The notes under the pieces were generated by a model. The model did no database searches. It saw only the letters and a list, made by a program, of their open reading frames with translations, and was not told the origin of the DNA. Source: JACPNO01 sp963825405 (lineage in GTDB: Bacteria; Acidobacteriota; Terriglobia; Bryobacterales; Bryobacteraceae). Taken from it: 64,000 nt of DNA. Positions 52,919-62,200 of this stretch are shown piece by piece; position 1 is the first letter of the stretch, and each line of letters begins with the position of its first letter. The translations under genes and the position numbers were made by a program. The stretch lies in NCBI GenBank assembly GCA_963825405.1, contig CAWGTB010000004.1:1-64000 (forward strand), given 5' to 3'.

Positions 52919-53145
52919 AGTACGCCATCGTGATCGAAAAGGCCGAGCATAACTACAGCGCTTATGTCCCCGACCTTCCCGGTTGCATCTCCACGGCCAA
53001 GACGCTTTCCGAGATTCGGCGGCTCATGAAGGAAGGCATCGAGTTTCACATCGATTCCATGCAACGCGATGGCGAGATAGTGCCGCCGCCCACTACGGTT
53101 TGCGAATACGTGCAGGTTAACGTTCCTCAGCCCCAGACTCGTTAG
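52915..53145 (+). CDS. hicB: HicB-like antitoxin
   Basis: 76 residues from ATG 52915, overlapping the hicA stop (ATGA) and preceded by GGAGGG. It has the partial RNase-H-like fold typical of HicB: MKYAIVIEKAEHNYSAYVPD, then LPGCISTAKTLSEIRRLMKE and GIEFHIDSMQRDGEIVPPP. There is no room for a separate helix-turn-helix or ribbon DNA-binding domain at the C-terminus, so it is the short form. It should bind and inhibit HicA. The toxin-first order is usual for this family. Confidence 0.85.
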   Translation: MKYAIVIEKAEHNYSAYVPDLPGCISTAKTLSEIRRLMKEGIEFHIDSMQRDGEIVPPPTTVCEYVQVNVPQPQTR

Positions 53146-53151
53146 CGCCCG

Positions 53152-53724
53152 CTATTTCCGGATCACCAGGCAGCCTGCCAGAATGTCGTGGAGCGCCTGC
53201 TTTTTCTCGGTGAAGGCCGCCATGATGAAGCCGATGTTCATGATCATCCCGGAGAGGATCTTACCGAAGTACCGGCCATTGGCGCGGGCGAACGAGATAC
53301 GTTGGCCGGCAAGATCGGTCACCGCCAGCCCTAAAATCTTCTTGCCGAATGTTGCCTGAAAGCTGGAGCATTCCATGAGGGTGTGATAAAGCCAACTCCC
53401 CACCATGCTCAACAAGGAAATCGCGATAACGGAAATCCAGAAACTCGCCGGAAATGTTGGTAAGATGTCGCCGTCCTGAGCCGCCCGTCTCACCGCGTCA
53501 GCCATCGCGCCGGTCACGAACCCTATCAATCCGAAAGGCAACAGCAAAATGAACAGGACTGGCGCGGAGATAATTCCGTCTATCAGCATGGCACCGTAGC
53601 GCAGCCAGAAGCCGGCATAGACTACCGTCGGACCCGCGGCAACGTTCGGCACGAGCCCCACCCCGCAACCGGCGCAGAACTGAGCGGTATCGGCGTTGCT
53701 CACACCGCATTTTGAACAGTACAT
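53152..53724 (-). CDS. RDD-family membrane protein with N-terminal zinc ribbon
   Basis: 190 residues from ATG 53724. N-terminal four-cysteine ribbon MYCSKCGVSNADTAQFCAGC, then an RDD domain: FWLRYGAMLIDGIISAPVLF (Arg and Asp in the first helix), a second helix pair near 105-130, and FGKKILGLAVTDLAGQRISF, ending HDILAGCLVIRK. RDD proteins have been linked to ion exchange in some bacteria, but most are uncharacterised. It is convergent with the HicAB pair and divergent from the phosphoesterase gene. Confidence 0.82.
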   Translation of the reverse strand: MYCSKCGVSNADTAQFCAGCGVGLVPNVAAGPTVVYAGFWLRYGAMLIDGIISAPVLFILLLPFGLIGFVTGAMADAVRRAAQDGDILPTFPASFWISVIAISLLSMVGSWLYHTLMECSSFQATFGKKILGLAVTDLAGQRISFARANGRYFGKILSGMIMNIGFIMAAFTEKKQALHDILAGCLVIRK

Positions 53725-53761
53725 GGCTGAATCCTGAGACAGAAGGCTATCATGGTTTGGC

Positions 53762-54358
53762 GTGAAGTTGCTGATCTTCTCCGATATCCACAACGACCTG
53801 AAGGCGCTCGAGCGCCTGATGGACACCGACGCCGATTATTACTTCGCCGCCGGTGATCTGGTGAATTGGGCCAGAGGTCTCGACGCCTGCGGCGAGATCC
53901 TCAAACGCCGCCCCAGCCAGGTTTACGTGCTGCCGGGCAATCACGAATCGGCGGCGCAGATCACGGCGTTCTGCGGCAAATTCGGCCTGCATGATTTTCA
54001 CGAGCGCACGCTCCAGATCGGCAAATACCACGTTGCCGGCCTCGGTTACTCCAGCCCCACGCCTTTCGACACGCCGGGCGAATATACCGAAGCGCAGTTA
54101 GCCGAAAAACTCGCGTCTTTCGCCGCGCTGCAGCCGCTGGTGATGATCTGTCACGCTCCTCCGCAAGGCACGCCGCTCGACCGCGTCCGAGACGGCTTGC
54201 ACGCCGGCAGCCAGGCCGTGCGCGATTTTATCGACCGCGATCAGCCCGAATATTTCTTCTGCGGCCACATCCACGAAGCCGAAGGCGTGACCATCGCAAT
54301 GGGCAAGACCAAAGCCACCAACGTCGGCAAGCACGGCTATTTGTTAGAATTGAACTAG
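53762..54358 (+). CDS. Calcineurin-like metallophosphoesterase
   Basis: 198 residues from GTG 53762. All five metal motifs are present: FSDIHND (near residue 6), AGDLVN (about 30), PGNHES (about 58), CHAPPQG (about 130) and CGHIHEAEG (about 165). This small form resembles YfcE/ICC-like phosphodiesterases; the substrate cannot be told. It ends two bases before the prfB start, so the two may be co-transcribed. Confidence 0.88.
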   Translation: MKLLIFSDIHNDLKALERLMDTDADYYFAAGDLVNWARGLDACGEILKRRPSQVYVLPGNHESAAQITAFCGKFGLHDFHERTLQIGKYHVAGLGYSSPTPFDTPGEYTEAQLAEKLASFAALQPLVMICHAPPQGTPLDRVRDGLHAGSQAVRDFIDRDQPEYFFCGHIHEAEGVTIAMGKTKATNVGKHGYLLELN

Positions 54359-54360
54359 CA

Positions 54361-55502
54361 ATGACTCTAGAAGAATTAGAACGAGAATATTCCCCGCTCC
54401 GCGAACAGGCGCTAGCCGTGCGGAGCTATCTTTGACGCTCCCACCCGGAAATCGCAGCTAATCAAACTGGAAGAGCAGATCGGCGAGCCCGAATTCTGGA
54501 ACGAGCCCGAGAACAGCCAGAAGGTGATGCAGGACCGCAAGCGGCTGGAGGAAACCATCGCCGACGACGCCCGCAGATCGGCGTCCCTCACCTCCGATCT
54601 CGACACGCTTTTCGAACTGGCCCGCGAAGGCGAAAAGGTCGATGGCGAAATCGCGCGCGATCTCAAGAGCTACTCCGAACTGCTGGAGAAGCTCGAGACG
54701 GAGATGCTGCTCTCGGGCGAGAACGACGCGCGCGACGCCATCGTGACCATCCATCCCGGCGCCGGCGGCACCGAAAGCCAGGACTGGGCCGAGATGCTGC
54801 TGCGCATGTACCTGCGCTGGGCCGAGCGCAACGAGTTTCGGCACCGTGATCACCGACCGGCAGGAAGGCGAAGGCGCGGGCATCAAGTCGGTGACGTTCG
54901 AGGTGAACGGCGAGAACGCCTACGGGCTGCTGCAATCGGAAATCGGCGTGCATCGCCTGGTGCGCATTTCGCCGTTCGACGCCAATGCGCGCCGCCACAC
55001 GTCGTTCGCTTCGGTGTTCGTCTATCCGCAGATCGACGACGAGATCAAGATCGATATCAAGCTGGACGATCTGCGCATCGACACGTTTCGCTCGCGGCGG
55101 CGCCGGCGGCCAGCACGTCAACATGACCGATTCGGCGGTGCGCATCACGCACTTCCCCACCGGCATCGTGGTGCAGTGCCAGAACGAGCGCTCGCAGCAC
55201 AAGAATCGCGACAGCGCGATGAAGCAGTTGCGCGCCAGGATGTACGAGTTCGAGCTGGAGAAGAAGCGCGAGGAGACGCGCAAGACCGAAGCCACCAAGC
55301 TCGAGATCAATTTCGGCAGCCAGATTCGCAGCTACGTGCTGGCGCCTTACCGCATGATCAAGGATCATCGCACCAAGCTCTCGATCGGCGACGTGGATCG
55401 CGTGCTCGAACGGCGATCTGCGAGCCGCTGATCCACGCGTATCTGGTGTGGCGCAAGACCGGCAAGACGGCGGGCGACGCCAAAGATGACCTGCCCGAGT
55501 AA
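54361..55502 (+). CDS. prfB: Peptide chain release factor 2 (programmed +1 frameshift plus extra frame breaks)
   Basis: RF2 terminates translation at UGA and UAA. A first frame of 24 codons ends in an in-frame TGA at 54433-54435 and the protein continues in the +1 frame. The second frame holds the stop-recognition SPF in RISPFDANARRHTSF and the catalytic GGQ in GGAGGQHVNMTDSAVRITHF, ending HAYLVWRKTGKTAGDAK. Further frame changes near 54838, 55095 and 55418 (probably two) are not at shifty sites and are likely sequence errors, unlike the first one. It follows the phosphoesterase gene by two bases. Confidence 0.9.
54421..54436 (+). promoter_or_regulatory. RF2 programmed +1 frameshift (recoding) site
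   Basis: The sequence CGGAGCTATCTTTGAC holds the slippery CTT followed by the TGA stop and C, with a GGAG Shine-Dalgarno-like element a few bases upstream. This is the conserved autoregulatory site of bacterial prfB: when RF2 is scarce the ribosome pauses at UGA and slips +1 on CUU. Confidence 0.93.
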
Positions 55503-55510
55503 GCGCGAAA

Positions 55511-56413
55511 TTGCCGAGGCTGCGACGGTTGATTCGCGCCGGCAAGCTGGTGGCATTTCCCACCGAAACCGTTTACGGACTGGGCGCCAATGCGCTCGAT
55601 GCGGCCGCGGTTGCGCGAATTTTCGCGGCGAAGGGGCGGCCGGCGACGAGTCCGCTGATCGTGCATGTCGCGACATCCGAAGGCGCGCGGGCTGGCGACG
55701 GAGTGGCCGGAGGCGGCCGATCAACTGGCGCGCAAATTCTGGCCGGGACCACTCACGCTGGTGCTGCCGAAGCAGAGCATGATTCCGGACATCGTCACGG
55801 CCGGGCTGCCCACGGTCGGCCTGCGCGTGCCTGCAAATCCCTGGGCGCTGGCGTTGTTGGAAGAGGCCGGAGTGCCCATCGCCGCGCCGAGCGCCAACCG
55901 CTTCATGGAGCTCTCGCCGACGACGGCCGCGCACGTTCGCGAGTCGCTGGGCGATCGGTCGACTACATCCTGGATGGCGGCCCGACGGACGTGGGCATCG
56001 AATCGACGGTGGTGTCGCTGGCGGGTCCGCGCCCGGTGCTGCTGCGGCCCGGCATGATTTCGGCGTCGGCGATCGAGCGGATAGTTGGGAAAATCGAAAT
56101 CGCGCATCCGCTTTCTGAAGGCGCCGCGCATCCCTCGCCCGGCATGCACGATCGCCATTACAGCCCGCGCACAAGGTTGGTTTTCGAGATTCCCCGCGAG
56201 GGTCGCGGCGCGTACCTGTGGATCACGCGCCCTGTTGAAGACGCGCACAGCATCCGCATGCCGGCCGACGCAGCAGGCTACGCCGCCGTGCTCTACGAGA
56301 CGCTGCACCGGCTGGATAACGAGAAATTGGATTGGATCGCGGTAGAGAGACCGCCCGCTTCAACGGAATGGGCAGGAATTCTGGACCGCCTGACGCGGGC
56401 CAGCGCTAAATAA
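55511..56413 (+). CDS. Threonylcarbamoyl-AMP synthase, Sua5 type (two frame breaks)
   Basis: It makes threonylcarbamoyl-AMP, the precursor for t6A37 on tRNA. YrdC-like core: LVAFPTETVYGLGANALDAA, then IFAAKGRPATSPLIVHVA, WPGPLTLVLPKQS, VGLRVPANPWALALLEEAGV, PIAAPSANRF and DYILDGGPTDVGIESTVVSL. A C-terminal Sua5 domain follows (about 195-300, beginning with PSPGMHDRHYSP). Frame changes near 55685 and 55965; no conserved residue is missing. A TTG at 55511 is the only candidate start close after prfB. Symbol left open between tsaC and sua5. Confidence 0.88.
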   Translation: MPRLRRLIRAGKLVAFPTETVYGLGANALDAAAVARIFAAKGRPATSPLIVHVATSEGARAGDGVAGGGRSTGAQILAGTTHAGAAEAEHDSGHRHGRAAHGRPARACKSLGAGVVGRGRSAHRRAERQPLHGALADDGRARSRVAGRSVDYILDGGPTDVGIESTVVSLAGPRPVLLRPGMISASAIERIVGKIEIAHPLSEGAAHPSPGMHDRHYSPRTRLVFEIPREGRGAYLWITRPVEDAHSIRMPADAAGYAAVLYETLHRLDNEKLDWIAVERPPASTEWAGILDRLTRASAK

Positions 56414-56422
56414 ACAGCCCCA

Positions 56423-56905
56423 CTACTTCAGTTCTGGACTAGTCACCGTTGCCGGATCCGGGCCGAAGTTGTTGCGGATTACCAGATTCTGGTCCGAGAA
56501 GAACGTGCGGCTGCCCGTGGTGTTGTATGCCACCGGATTGGCATTCACGCTATAGCCGGTGGGCGTTAACTGTAGCTCGTATTTGTAGCCGCTCTTTTCG
56601 CCCAGCGCCAGATCGCCCGAGATCAGATCTGCCGCCGCCTGGTTGGCTTGTCCGGTAGAGGGCGGTCCGAGCTCGGTCAGCGTGCCGGCGAATTTTCCGA
56701 ACTGGGAAAAATATTGTGCTTGCGCGGTGTGGATGGTCGTGATGGTTTTGATGGCCGCCATCTCTTGCGAGTACATGCGCGCTCTGCCTAACCGGGGCAT
56801 AGCGACGGCAAGAATGATCAAGATGATGGCGATGACGATCAGCAGCTCGATCAGCGAAAAGCCGAACTCGCGGCGGTTTTGCTTTTTCTTATTCACACAG
56901 CTCAC
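56423..56905 (-). CDS. Type IV pilin / type II pseudopilin-like protein
   Basis: 160 residues. A short basic leader (MSCVNKKKQNRREFG) is followed by the prepilin-peptidase site and N-terminal helix FSLIELLIVIAIILIILAVA with the conserved Glu at +5. The C-terminal globular part (from about 45, MAAIKTITTIHTAQAQYFSQ) resembles GspG-type major pseudopilins. No disulfide pair. No secretion or pilus genes are adjacent, so it is an orphan relying on machinery elsewhere. It lies after kdsA on the same strand. Confidence 0.88.
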   Translation of the reverse strand: MSCVNKKKQNRREFGFSLIELLIVIAIILIILAVAMPRLGRARMYSQEMAAIKTITTIHTAQAQYFSQFGKFAGTLTELGPPSTGQANQAAADLISGDLALGEKSGYKYELQLTPTGYSVNANPVAYNTTGSRTFFSDQNLVIRNNFGPDPATVTSPELK

Positions 56906-56933
56906 CCTAATATTCTATGACGGATTCAGCCCG

Positions 56934-57762
56934 CTAATCGTGCAGGAAACCCGCGCCCTTCACCACGGCATCGATCTGGTTCAGTCGCTTCCAGAAATCA
57001 GCTAAGAGATTGAGCCGCAGCGCGTTAGCGCCATCCGAGAGAGCTTTCTCGGGCTGATCGTGGACCTCGACAAATACGCCATCCACGCCTGCCGCGACAG
57101 CCGCCCGCGAGAGCGTTTCGATAAATTGCGGCTGGCCTCCGGAGGCTGCGCCGGCGCCGCCCGGCAGTTGCACGCTGTGGGTGGCGTCGAAAATTACCGG
57201 CCATTCCCACTCGCGCATGATCTGCAGACCGCGCATATCGACGACAAGATTGTTATAGCCGAATGAGGAGCCACGCTCCGTGATGAGGATTTGATTGTTG
57301 CCGGTCGATGCGACTTTTTCGGCGGCGTGGCGGATATCCTGCGGGGCGACAAATTGCCCTTTCTTTATATTCACGACGCGGCCGGTGCGGCCCGCTGCGA
57401 GCAGCAAATCCGTTTGCCGGCACAGAAACGCGGGAATTTGCAGGATGTCGGCAACTTGCGCCACCGGCTGCCGCTTGCGACGGTTCGTGGATGTCGGTCA
57501 GAATCGCGTAGCCTGCGGCTTTCAGGCCGGCGAGAATGCGCAGCCCTTCGTCAAGACCAGGCCCGCGAAAACCCGCGATGCTGGTGCGGTTGGCCTTGTC
57601 GAAGGAAGCTTTGAATACAAAAGGTCCGGCGACCTTGCGGATCGCATCGGCCATGAAATGCACGTGCGCTTCGCTCTCGATGACGCACGGCCCAGCGATC
57701 AGGCCAAGCGGCTGACCGCTGCCGAATGCAATGGTTTCCCCGCCAGGGGTGACGAACTTCAA
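56934..57762 (-). CDS. kdsA: 3-deoxy-D-manno-octulosonate 8-phosphate synthase (one frame break)
   Basis: It condenses arabinose-5-phosphate and phosphoenolpyruvate to Kdo-8-phosphate for lipid A core. Characteristic segments: LIAGPCVIESEAHVHFMADA, FKASFDKANRTSIAGFRGPG, LTDIHEP, then after a shift near 57478 VADILQIPAFLCRQTDLLLA, KKGQFVAPQDI, ERGSSFGYNNLVVDMRGLQI, FDATHSVQLPGG and FVEVHDQPEKALSDGAN. The presence of CxxN-like metal residues was not checked further. The start is probably TTG at 57762, overlapping the pyrG stop, which suggests coupled translation. Confidence 0.88.
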
Positions 57763-59418
57763 TCCCCACGCGAGTACTGGTGGACCTGTTCGTAATCGTT
57801 GCGCCCGTCCTGATTGCGCCGGCGGCGATGTTCGTACGCCGCGCCGATGAAAGCGCGAAACAACGGATGCGGTTCGAGCGGTTTGGATTTGAATTCTGGA
57901 TGGAACTGGCAGCCCAGGAACCACGGGTGATCCGAAATCTCGCAGATCTCGACGTAGGTCTGATCCGGCGTTTCGCCGGTGATGCGCAGGCCGGCGGCAG
58001 TGAGTACTTCTTCGTACTCGCGATTGAACTCGTAGCGATGGCGGTGACGCTCGCTGATCTCGCGGGTACCGTACGCCCGCTCCGCGAAGCTGCCCTCCTT
58101 CAGCATGCACGGCCAGGCGCCCAGGCGCATAGTGCCGCCCAGCTCGTCGATGCCTTTCAATTCGCGCAGTTTGAAAATGACGCGGTGCGGCGTGGCGGGA
58201 TCGAACTCGGTGGAATCCGCTTGCGTCAGGCCGCAAACGTTGCGCGCGTATTCAATCACCATGGTCTGCATGCCGAGGCAGATGCCAAAATACGGCACCT
58301 TGCGCTCGCGGGCAAAGCGGATGGCTTGAATCATGCCGTCGATGCCGCGCTTCCCGAAGCCGCCCGGAACCAGGATGCCGTCATAGCCTTCGAGCTGGCT
58401 TTCCCATTCCGGACCGCTCACGCCTTCGGCCTCAATCCAGTGGATATTGATTTTCAAACCGTGCGCCATGGCGCCGTGCAGCAGGGCTTCTTTGAGGCTC
58501 TTGTAGGAATCCTCGTACTCCACGTACTTGCCGACCAGGGCGATGGAAACTTCGTCGCGCGGGATGCTGCATGCGGTCGAGCATGTTGGTCCACTCGCCC
58601 AGTTCGCGCGGGCCGGCATCGAGCTTGAGCAGCCGCAGCACGATCTCGTCCACGCCTTCGCGCGGCGAACACCAGCGGCACTTCATAGACCGATTTCACG
58701 TCGCGCGCCGTCACCACCGCGGACGCTTCCACGTCGCAAAAGAGCGCGATTTTTTCTTTCAGATCTTTCGATAGATAGCGCTCGCGAGCGGCACAGCAGA
58801 ATATCGGGCTGAATACCGATGGCGCGCAGCTCCTTCACGCTGTGCTGGGTGGGCTTGGTTTTCAATTCCTGGGCAGCGGCGATCCAGGGGACCAGCGTGA
58901 CGTGAACGAAAATAGTATTCTCGCGACCCAGCTCATGGCGCAGTCTGTCGTATGGCTTCGAGGAAAGGCAGCGATTCGATGTCGCCGACCGTTCCGCCAA
59001 TTTCCACCAGCACGACATCGACGTCGGTCGAGACACGCTTAATTGCGGCTTTGATTTCGTTGGTGACGTGCGGAATCACCTGCACGGTTTTGCCCAGATA
59101 ATCGCCGCGGCGTTCGCGCGAGATGATCTGCTCGTAGATGCGGCCGGACGTGACATTGTTGGCGCGGGTCAGCTTGGAGTGCGTGAAGCGCTCATAGTGG
59201 CCCAGGTCCAGATCGGTTTCGGCGCCGTCGTCGGTGACAAAAACCTCGCCATGCTGAAAGGGACTCAACGTGCCGGGATCGACGTTGAGGTACGGGTCGA
59301 ACTTCTGCAGGCTCACGCGAAGCCCGCGGCTTTCGAGCAGGCACCCGATCGAGGCGGCGGCGATGCCTTTGCCGAGCGAAGAGACCACGCCACCCGTCAC
59401 AAAGATATATTTAGCCAT
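57759..59418 (-). CDS. pyrG: CTP synthase (several frame breaks)
   Basis: It makes CTP from UTP, ATP and glutamine; CTP is needed for CMP-Kdo. The N-terminal synthase domain starts MAKYIFVTGGVVSSLGKGIA, with FDPYLNVDPGTLSPFQHGEV, FVTDDGAETDLDLGHYERFT and VEIGGTVGDIESLPFLEAIR. The C-terminal glutamine amidotransferase domain has LVPGGFGKRGIDGMIQAIRF, the nucleophile Cys in FGICLGMQTMVIEYARN and HPEFKSKPLEPHPLF. Four or so frame changes fall between 58570 and 58960, with the protein continuing in each case. It lies between kdsB and kdsA and overlaps both. Confidence 0.92.
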
Positions 59419-60202
59419 TCTTTATCCCTGTCAAAGTAGCTTCGAAAAGTTTGGTTACTTTCTCTAAATCGGCGGGCGTGTCCACGCCTATCGATTCGTA
59501 ATCGGTTTCGACCACGCGGATCGAATGCCCATTCTCGAGCGCCCGTAACTGCTCAAGCCGCTCGGTTTTTTCGAGTGGGCCAACGGGAAGGCTGGAATAT
59601 TTCAGCAGAAAATCCCGGCGGTAAACGTATAGGCCAATGTGTTTGTAATGGGTTGGGCGTTGGCCACCCCGATCCCTCGGATACGGAATAGTGGACCGCG
59701 AAAAATAGATAGCATTTTCAAAACGATCCGTTACAACTTTCACCACGTTGGGGTCGTCGATTTCGTGGGGATCCTCAATGCGTTTTTTTAATGTTGCCAT
59801 CGGGATCGCTGGCTCATCTAACATCGGGAGGACTGCGGCGTCGATGGCCGCCGGGTCGATAAGCGGCTCATCGCCTTGGACATTGACGACAAGCTCGGCT
59901 GCCTCTGCCGAGGCTACTTCGGCTACGCGATCGGTGCCGGACAGATGATCGGCCCGGGTCATCCGGACAGGTGCGCCGAAACGGGCGGCTTCGCGTGCAA
60001 TACGCTCGTCATCGGTGGCAATTAACACCGCAGAAAGGTAACGGGCCAGGCAAACGCGCTCGTAAACGTGCTCCAGCATCGACTTGGAGGCGATGCGGAC
60101 AAGGGCTTTACCGGGAAAGCGGGAAGACGCGTAGCGAGCAGGAATTACGCCCAAGATTTTACGGGGCACAGGAGATGGTACCACAAAAGTCGTGTGATAC
60201 AC
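59411..60202 (-). CDS. kdsB: 3-deoxy-manno-octulosonate cytidylyltransferase
   Basis: It activates Kdo to CMP-Kdo using CTP. 263 codons from GTG 60202; a GTG at 60169 just before PRKILGVIPARYASSRFPGK is an equally good start. Nucleotide-binding N-terminus VIPARYASSRFPGKALVRI, then IATDDERIAREAARFG, MTRADHLSGTDRVAEVAS, VVNVQGDEPLIDPAAID, AIYFSRSTIPYPRD, HIGLYVYRRDFLLKYSSLPV and ENGHSIRVVETDYESIGVDT. It overlaps the next gene pyrG by eight bases. Intact frame. Confidence 0.93.
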   Translation of the reverse strand: MYHTTFVVPSPVPRKILGVIPARYASSRFPGKALVRIASKSMLEHVYERVCLARYLSAVLIATDDERIAREAARFGAPVRMTRADHLSGTDRVAEVASAEAAELVVNVQGDEPLIDPAAIDAAVLPMLDEPAIPMATLKKRIEDPHEIDDPNVVKVVTDRFENAIYFSRSTIPYPRDRGGQRPTHYKHIGLYVYRRDFLLKYSSLPVGPLEKTERLEQLRALENGHSIRVVETDYESIGVDTPADLEKVTKLFEATLTGIKNG

Positions 60203-60225
60203 TGAGTTGCAGACGGTTGGGCAGC

Positions 60226-61257
60226 ATGAACGGCCGATCCCACCTACACCCGGGTTTCACTCCTCGAATTTTGTTGTTGATAGCAGCGTTTGCCGGGCTA
60301 ATTGCGTTCGCCGCGACGGACGACAAAACCGATAAACAAGCTCCGCGAGACGAGTCCAATGTCTCGATTGAGCCCCGCGCCAAGCGTCCCGACCTGGCAC
60401 CGGATGTGCCTCGCAGCGACATCAAAGTCAGCACCACGCTGGTGCTGATCCCGGTGACGGTCACCGATCCGCTCAATCGCTTCGTCACGGGATTGGACAA
60501 AGAAAATTTCCGCGTATTCGAAGACAAATCCGAGCAGCAGCTCACTCATTTCGCGAGCGAAGACGCGCCGCTTTCGGTCGGAGTGGTATTCGACACCAGC
60601 GGCAGCATGGGCAGCAAACTGGATAAATCGCGGCAGGCTGTGGCTCAATTTTTCAAGACCGCCAACCCGCAGGACGAATTCTTTCTGGTCGAGTTCAACG
60701 ACCGCCCCACGCTGGCGATGGACTTTACAACTCGCCTGGAAGAGATTCAGAGCCACCTGGCTTTTACCCAATCCAAGGGCCGCACGGCGCTGCTGGACGG
60801 CGTGTACATGGCTTTGCATAAAATGAAGAAGGCGCGAAATCCGCGCAAAGCCCTGCTGATCATTTCAGATGGAGGCGACAACAGCAGCCGCTATACGGAG
60901 ACGGAGATCAAAAAACTGGTGCGCGAGGCGGACGTCCAAATTTATGCGATCGGAATTTTCGAATCGCTTTCGGCTCGCGGCCGCACGGCCGAGGAGTTGA
61001 ACGGTCCCGGCTTGCTGAGTGAAATCGCGGAACAGACCGGAGGCAGACATTTCCCTGTGGAGAATCTGAACGAATTGCCGGATATCGCCGCCAAGATCGG
61101 CATCGAGCTACGCAATCAGTACATTCTGGGCTACACGCCAACCAATCAGGGACGGGACGGAAAATATCGCCGGGTCCAGGTCAAACTGGTTCAGCCGCGC
61201 GGCCTGCCTCCTCTGAAGGCGTTCTGGAGACTGGGATATTATGCGCCGGCGCAGTAA
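60226..61257 (+). CDS. VWFA-related acidobacterial-type protein 1
   Basis: 343 residues from ATG 60226. Signal peptide/anchor region about 15-32 (ILLLIAAFAGLIAFAA), then a short linker and a beta-rich domain LVLIPVTVTDPLNRFVTGLD before a von Willebrand A domain with the metal-ion MIDAS motif DTSGSMGS, the threonine loop GRTALLDGVYMALHKMK and SDGGDNSSRY. The ending YILGYTPTNQGRDGKYRRVQ with KLVQPRG and GYYAPAQ is the signature of the VWFA-related Acidobacterial family (TIGR03436). Exported, protein-binding role suspected. It overlaps the second VWFA gene by 17 bases. Confidence 0.88.
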   Translation: MNGRSHLHPGFTPRILLLIAAFAGLIAFAATDDKTDKQAPRDESNVSIEPRAKRPDLAPDVPRSDIKVSTTLVLIPVTVTDPLNRFVTGLDKENFRVFEDKSEQQLTHFASEDAPLSVGVVFDTSGSMGSKLDKSRQAVAQFFKTANPQDEFFLVEFNDRPTLAMDFTTRLEEIQSHLAFTQSKGRTALLDGVYMALHKMKKARNPRKALLIISDGGDNSSRYTETEIKKLVREADVQIYAIGIFESLSARGRTAEELNGPGLLSEIAEQTGGRHFPVENLNELPDIAAKIGIELRNQYILGYTPTNQGRDGKYRRVQVKLVQPRGLPPLKAFWRLGYYAPAQ

Positions 61258-62200
61258 GCTCGCCGCGATGTCAGCAGTACTTGGCGCGGCTGCACTCCTG
61301 CTGAGCGCGCAGAACCCGCAAAAGCAGCAGGACGAGGACGCCGTCTTTCGCTCGGATACGAACCTGGTCATGCTGCATGCAACTGTCGTCGATAAGAACG
61401 GCCACCTGATCACCGATCTGCCGCAGAACGCTTTCCAGGTTTTCGAAAATGGCGTTGAGCAGAAGATCAAAATCTTCAAGCGCGAGGACGTGCCGGTTTC
61501 GATGGGCCTGATTGTCGACAATAGCGGTAGCATGCGCGACAAGCGGCAGAAGGTGGAAGCCGCGGCGCTGGCGCTGGTCAAGGCGTCCAATCGTGACGAT
61601 GAAGTCTTCGTGGTCAACTTCAACGACGAAGCCTTTTTGGATTCACCCGACTTCACCAACGACATCAAAGTGCTGGAGCAAAGCCTGGCCAAGATCGATT
61701 CCCGCGGCGGAACAGCCATGCGCGACGCCATCCGCATGTCGATCGATCATGAGAAGCAAAAGGCCAAGCGCGACAAGAAAGTCCTGCTCGTAATCACGGA
61801 TGGCAACGACAACGCCAGCATGATCAGCCTCGAAAGCCTGGTGAAGGCGGCGCAGCAGAGCGAAATTCTGATCTACGCCATCGGCCTGTTGAGCGAAGAA
61901 GAGCGCCGCGAAGCCAAGCGTGCCAAGCGCGCGCTCGACACGCTGACCGAGGCAACCGGCGGACAGTCCTACTATCCGCGGGAACTTTCCGACGTGGAGA
62001 AAATCTGCCACCAGGTGGCGCACGATATTCGCAACCAATACATCATCGCCTACACGCCCACCAACACAGCGATGGATGGAACGTTCCGCCAGGTGCGCGT
62101 AGCGGCAAACGGCCCCGGCCGGCCCGTGGTGCGCACGCGAACTGGATACTATGCGACACCGGACAAGTCGGTTCCCAAGACCAGTACCGGCGGACTCTAA
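61241..62200 (+). CDS. VWFA-related acidobacterial-type protein 2
   Basis: 319 residues from ATG 61241. Signal-like N-terminus (MRRRSKLAAMSAVLGAAALL), LVMLHATVVDKNGHLITDLP, then MIDAS motif as DNSGSMRDKRQ, where Asp-Asn-Ser replaces the usual Asp-Thr-Ser of its partner (the DxSxS pattern is kept). GGTAMRDAIRMSIDHEKQ and TDGNDNASMISLESL complete the metal site. The C-terminus YIIAYTPTNTAMDGTFRQVR and TGYYATPDK matches VWFA protein 1. The two are paralogues and may form a pair. Confidence 0.88.
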   Translation: MRRRSKLAAMSAVLGAAALLLSAQNPQKQQDEDAVFRSDTNLVMLHATVVDKNGHLITDLPQNAFQVFENGVEQKIKIFKREDVPVSMGLIVDNSGSMRDKRQKVEAAALALVKASNRDDEVFVVNFNDEAFLDSPDFTNDIKVLEQSLAKIDSRGGTAMRDAIRMSIDHEKQKAKRDKKVLLVITDGNDNASMISLESLVKAAQQSEILIYAIGLLSEEERREAKRAKRALDTLTEATGGQSYYPRELSDVEKICHQVAHDIRNQYIIAYTPTNTAMDGTFRQVRVAANGPGRPVVRTRTGYYATPDKSVPKTSTGGL

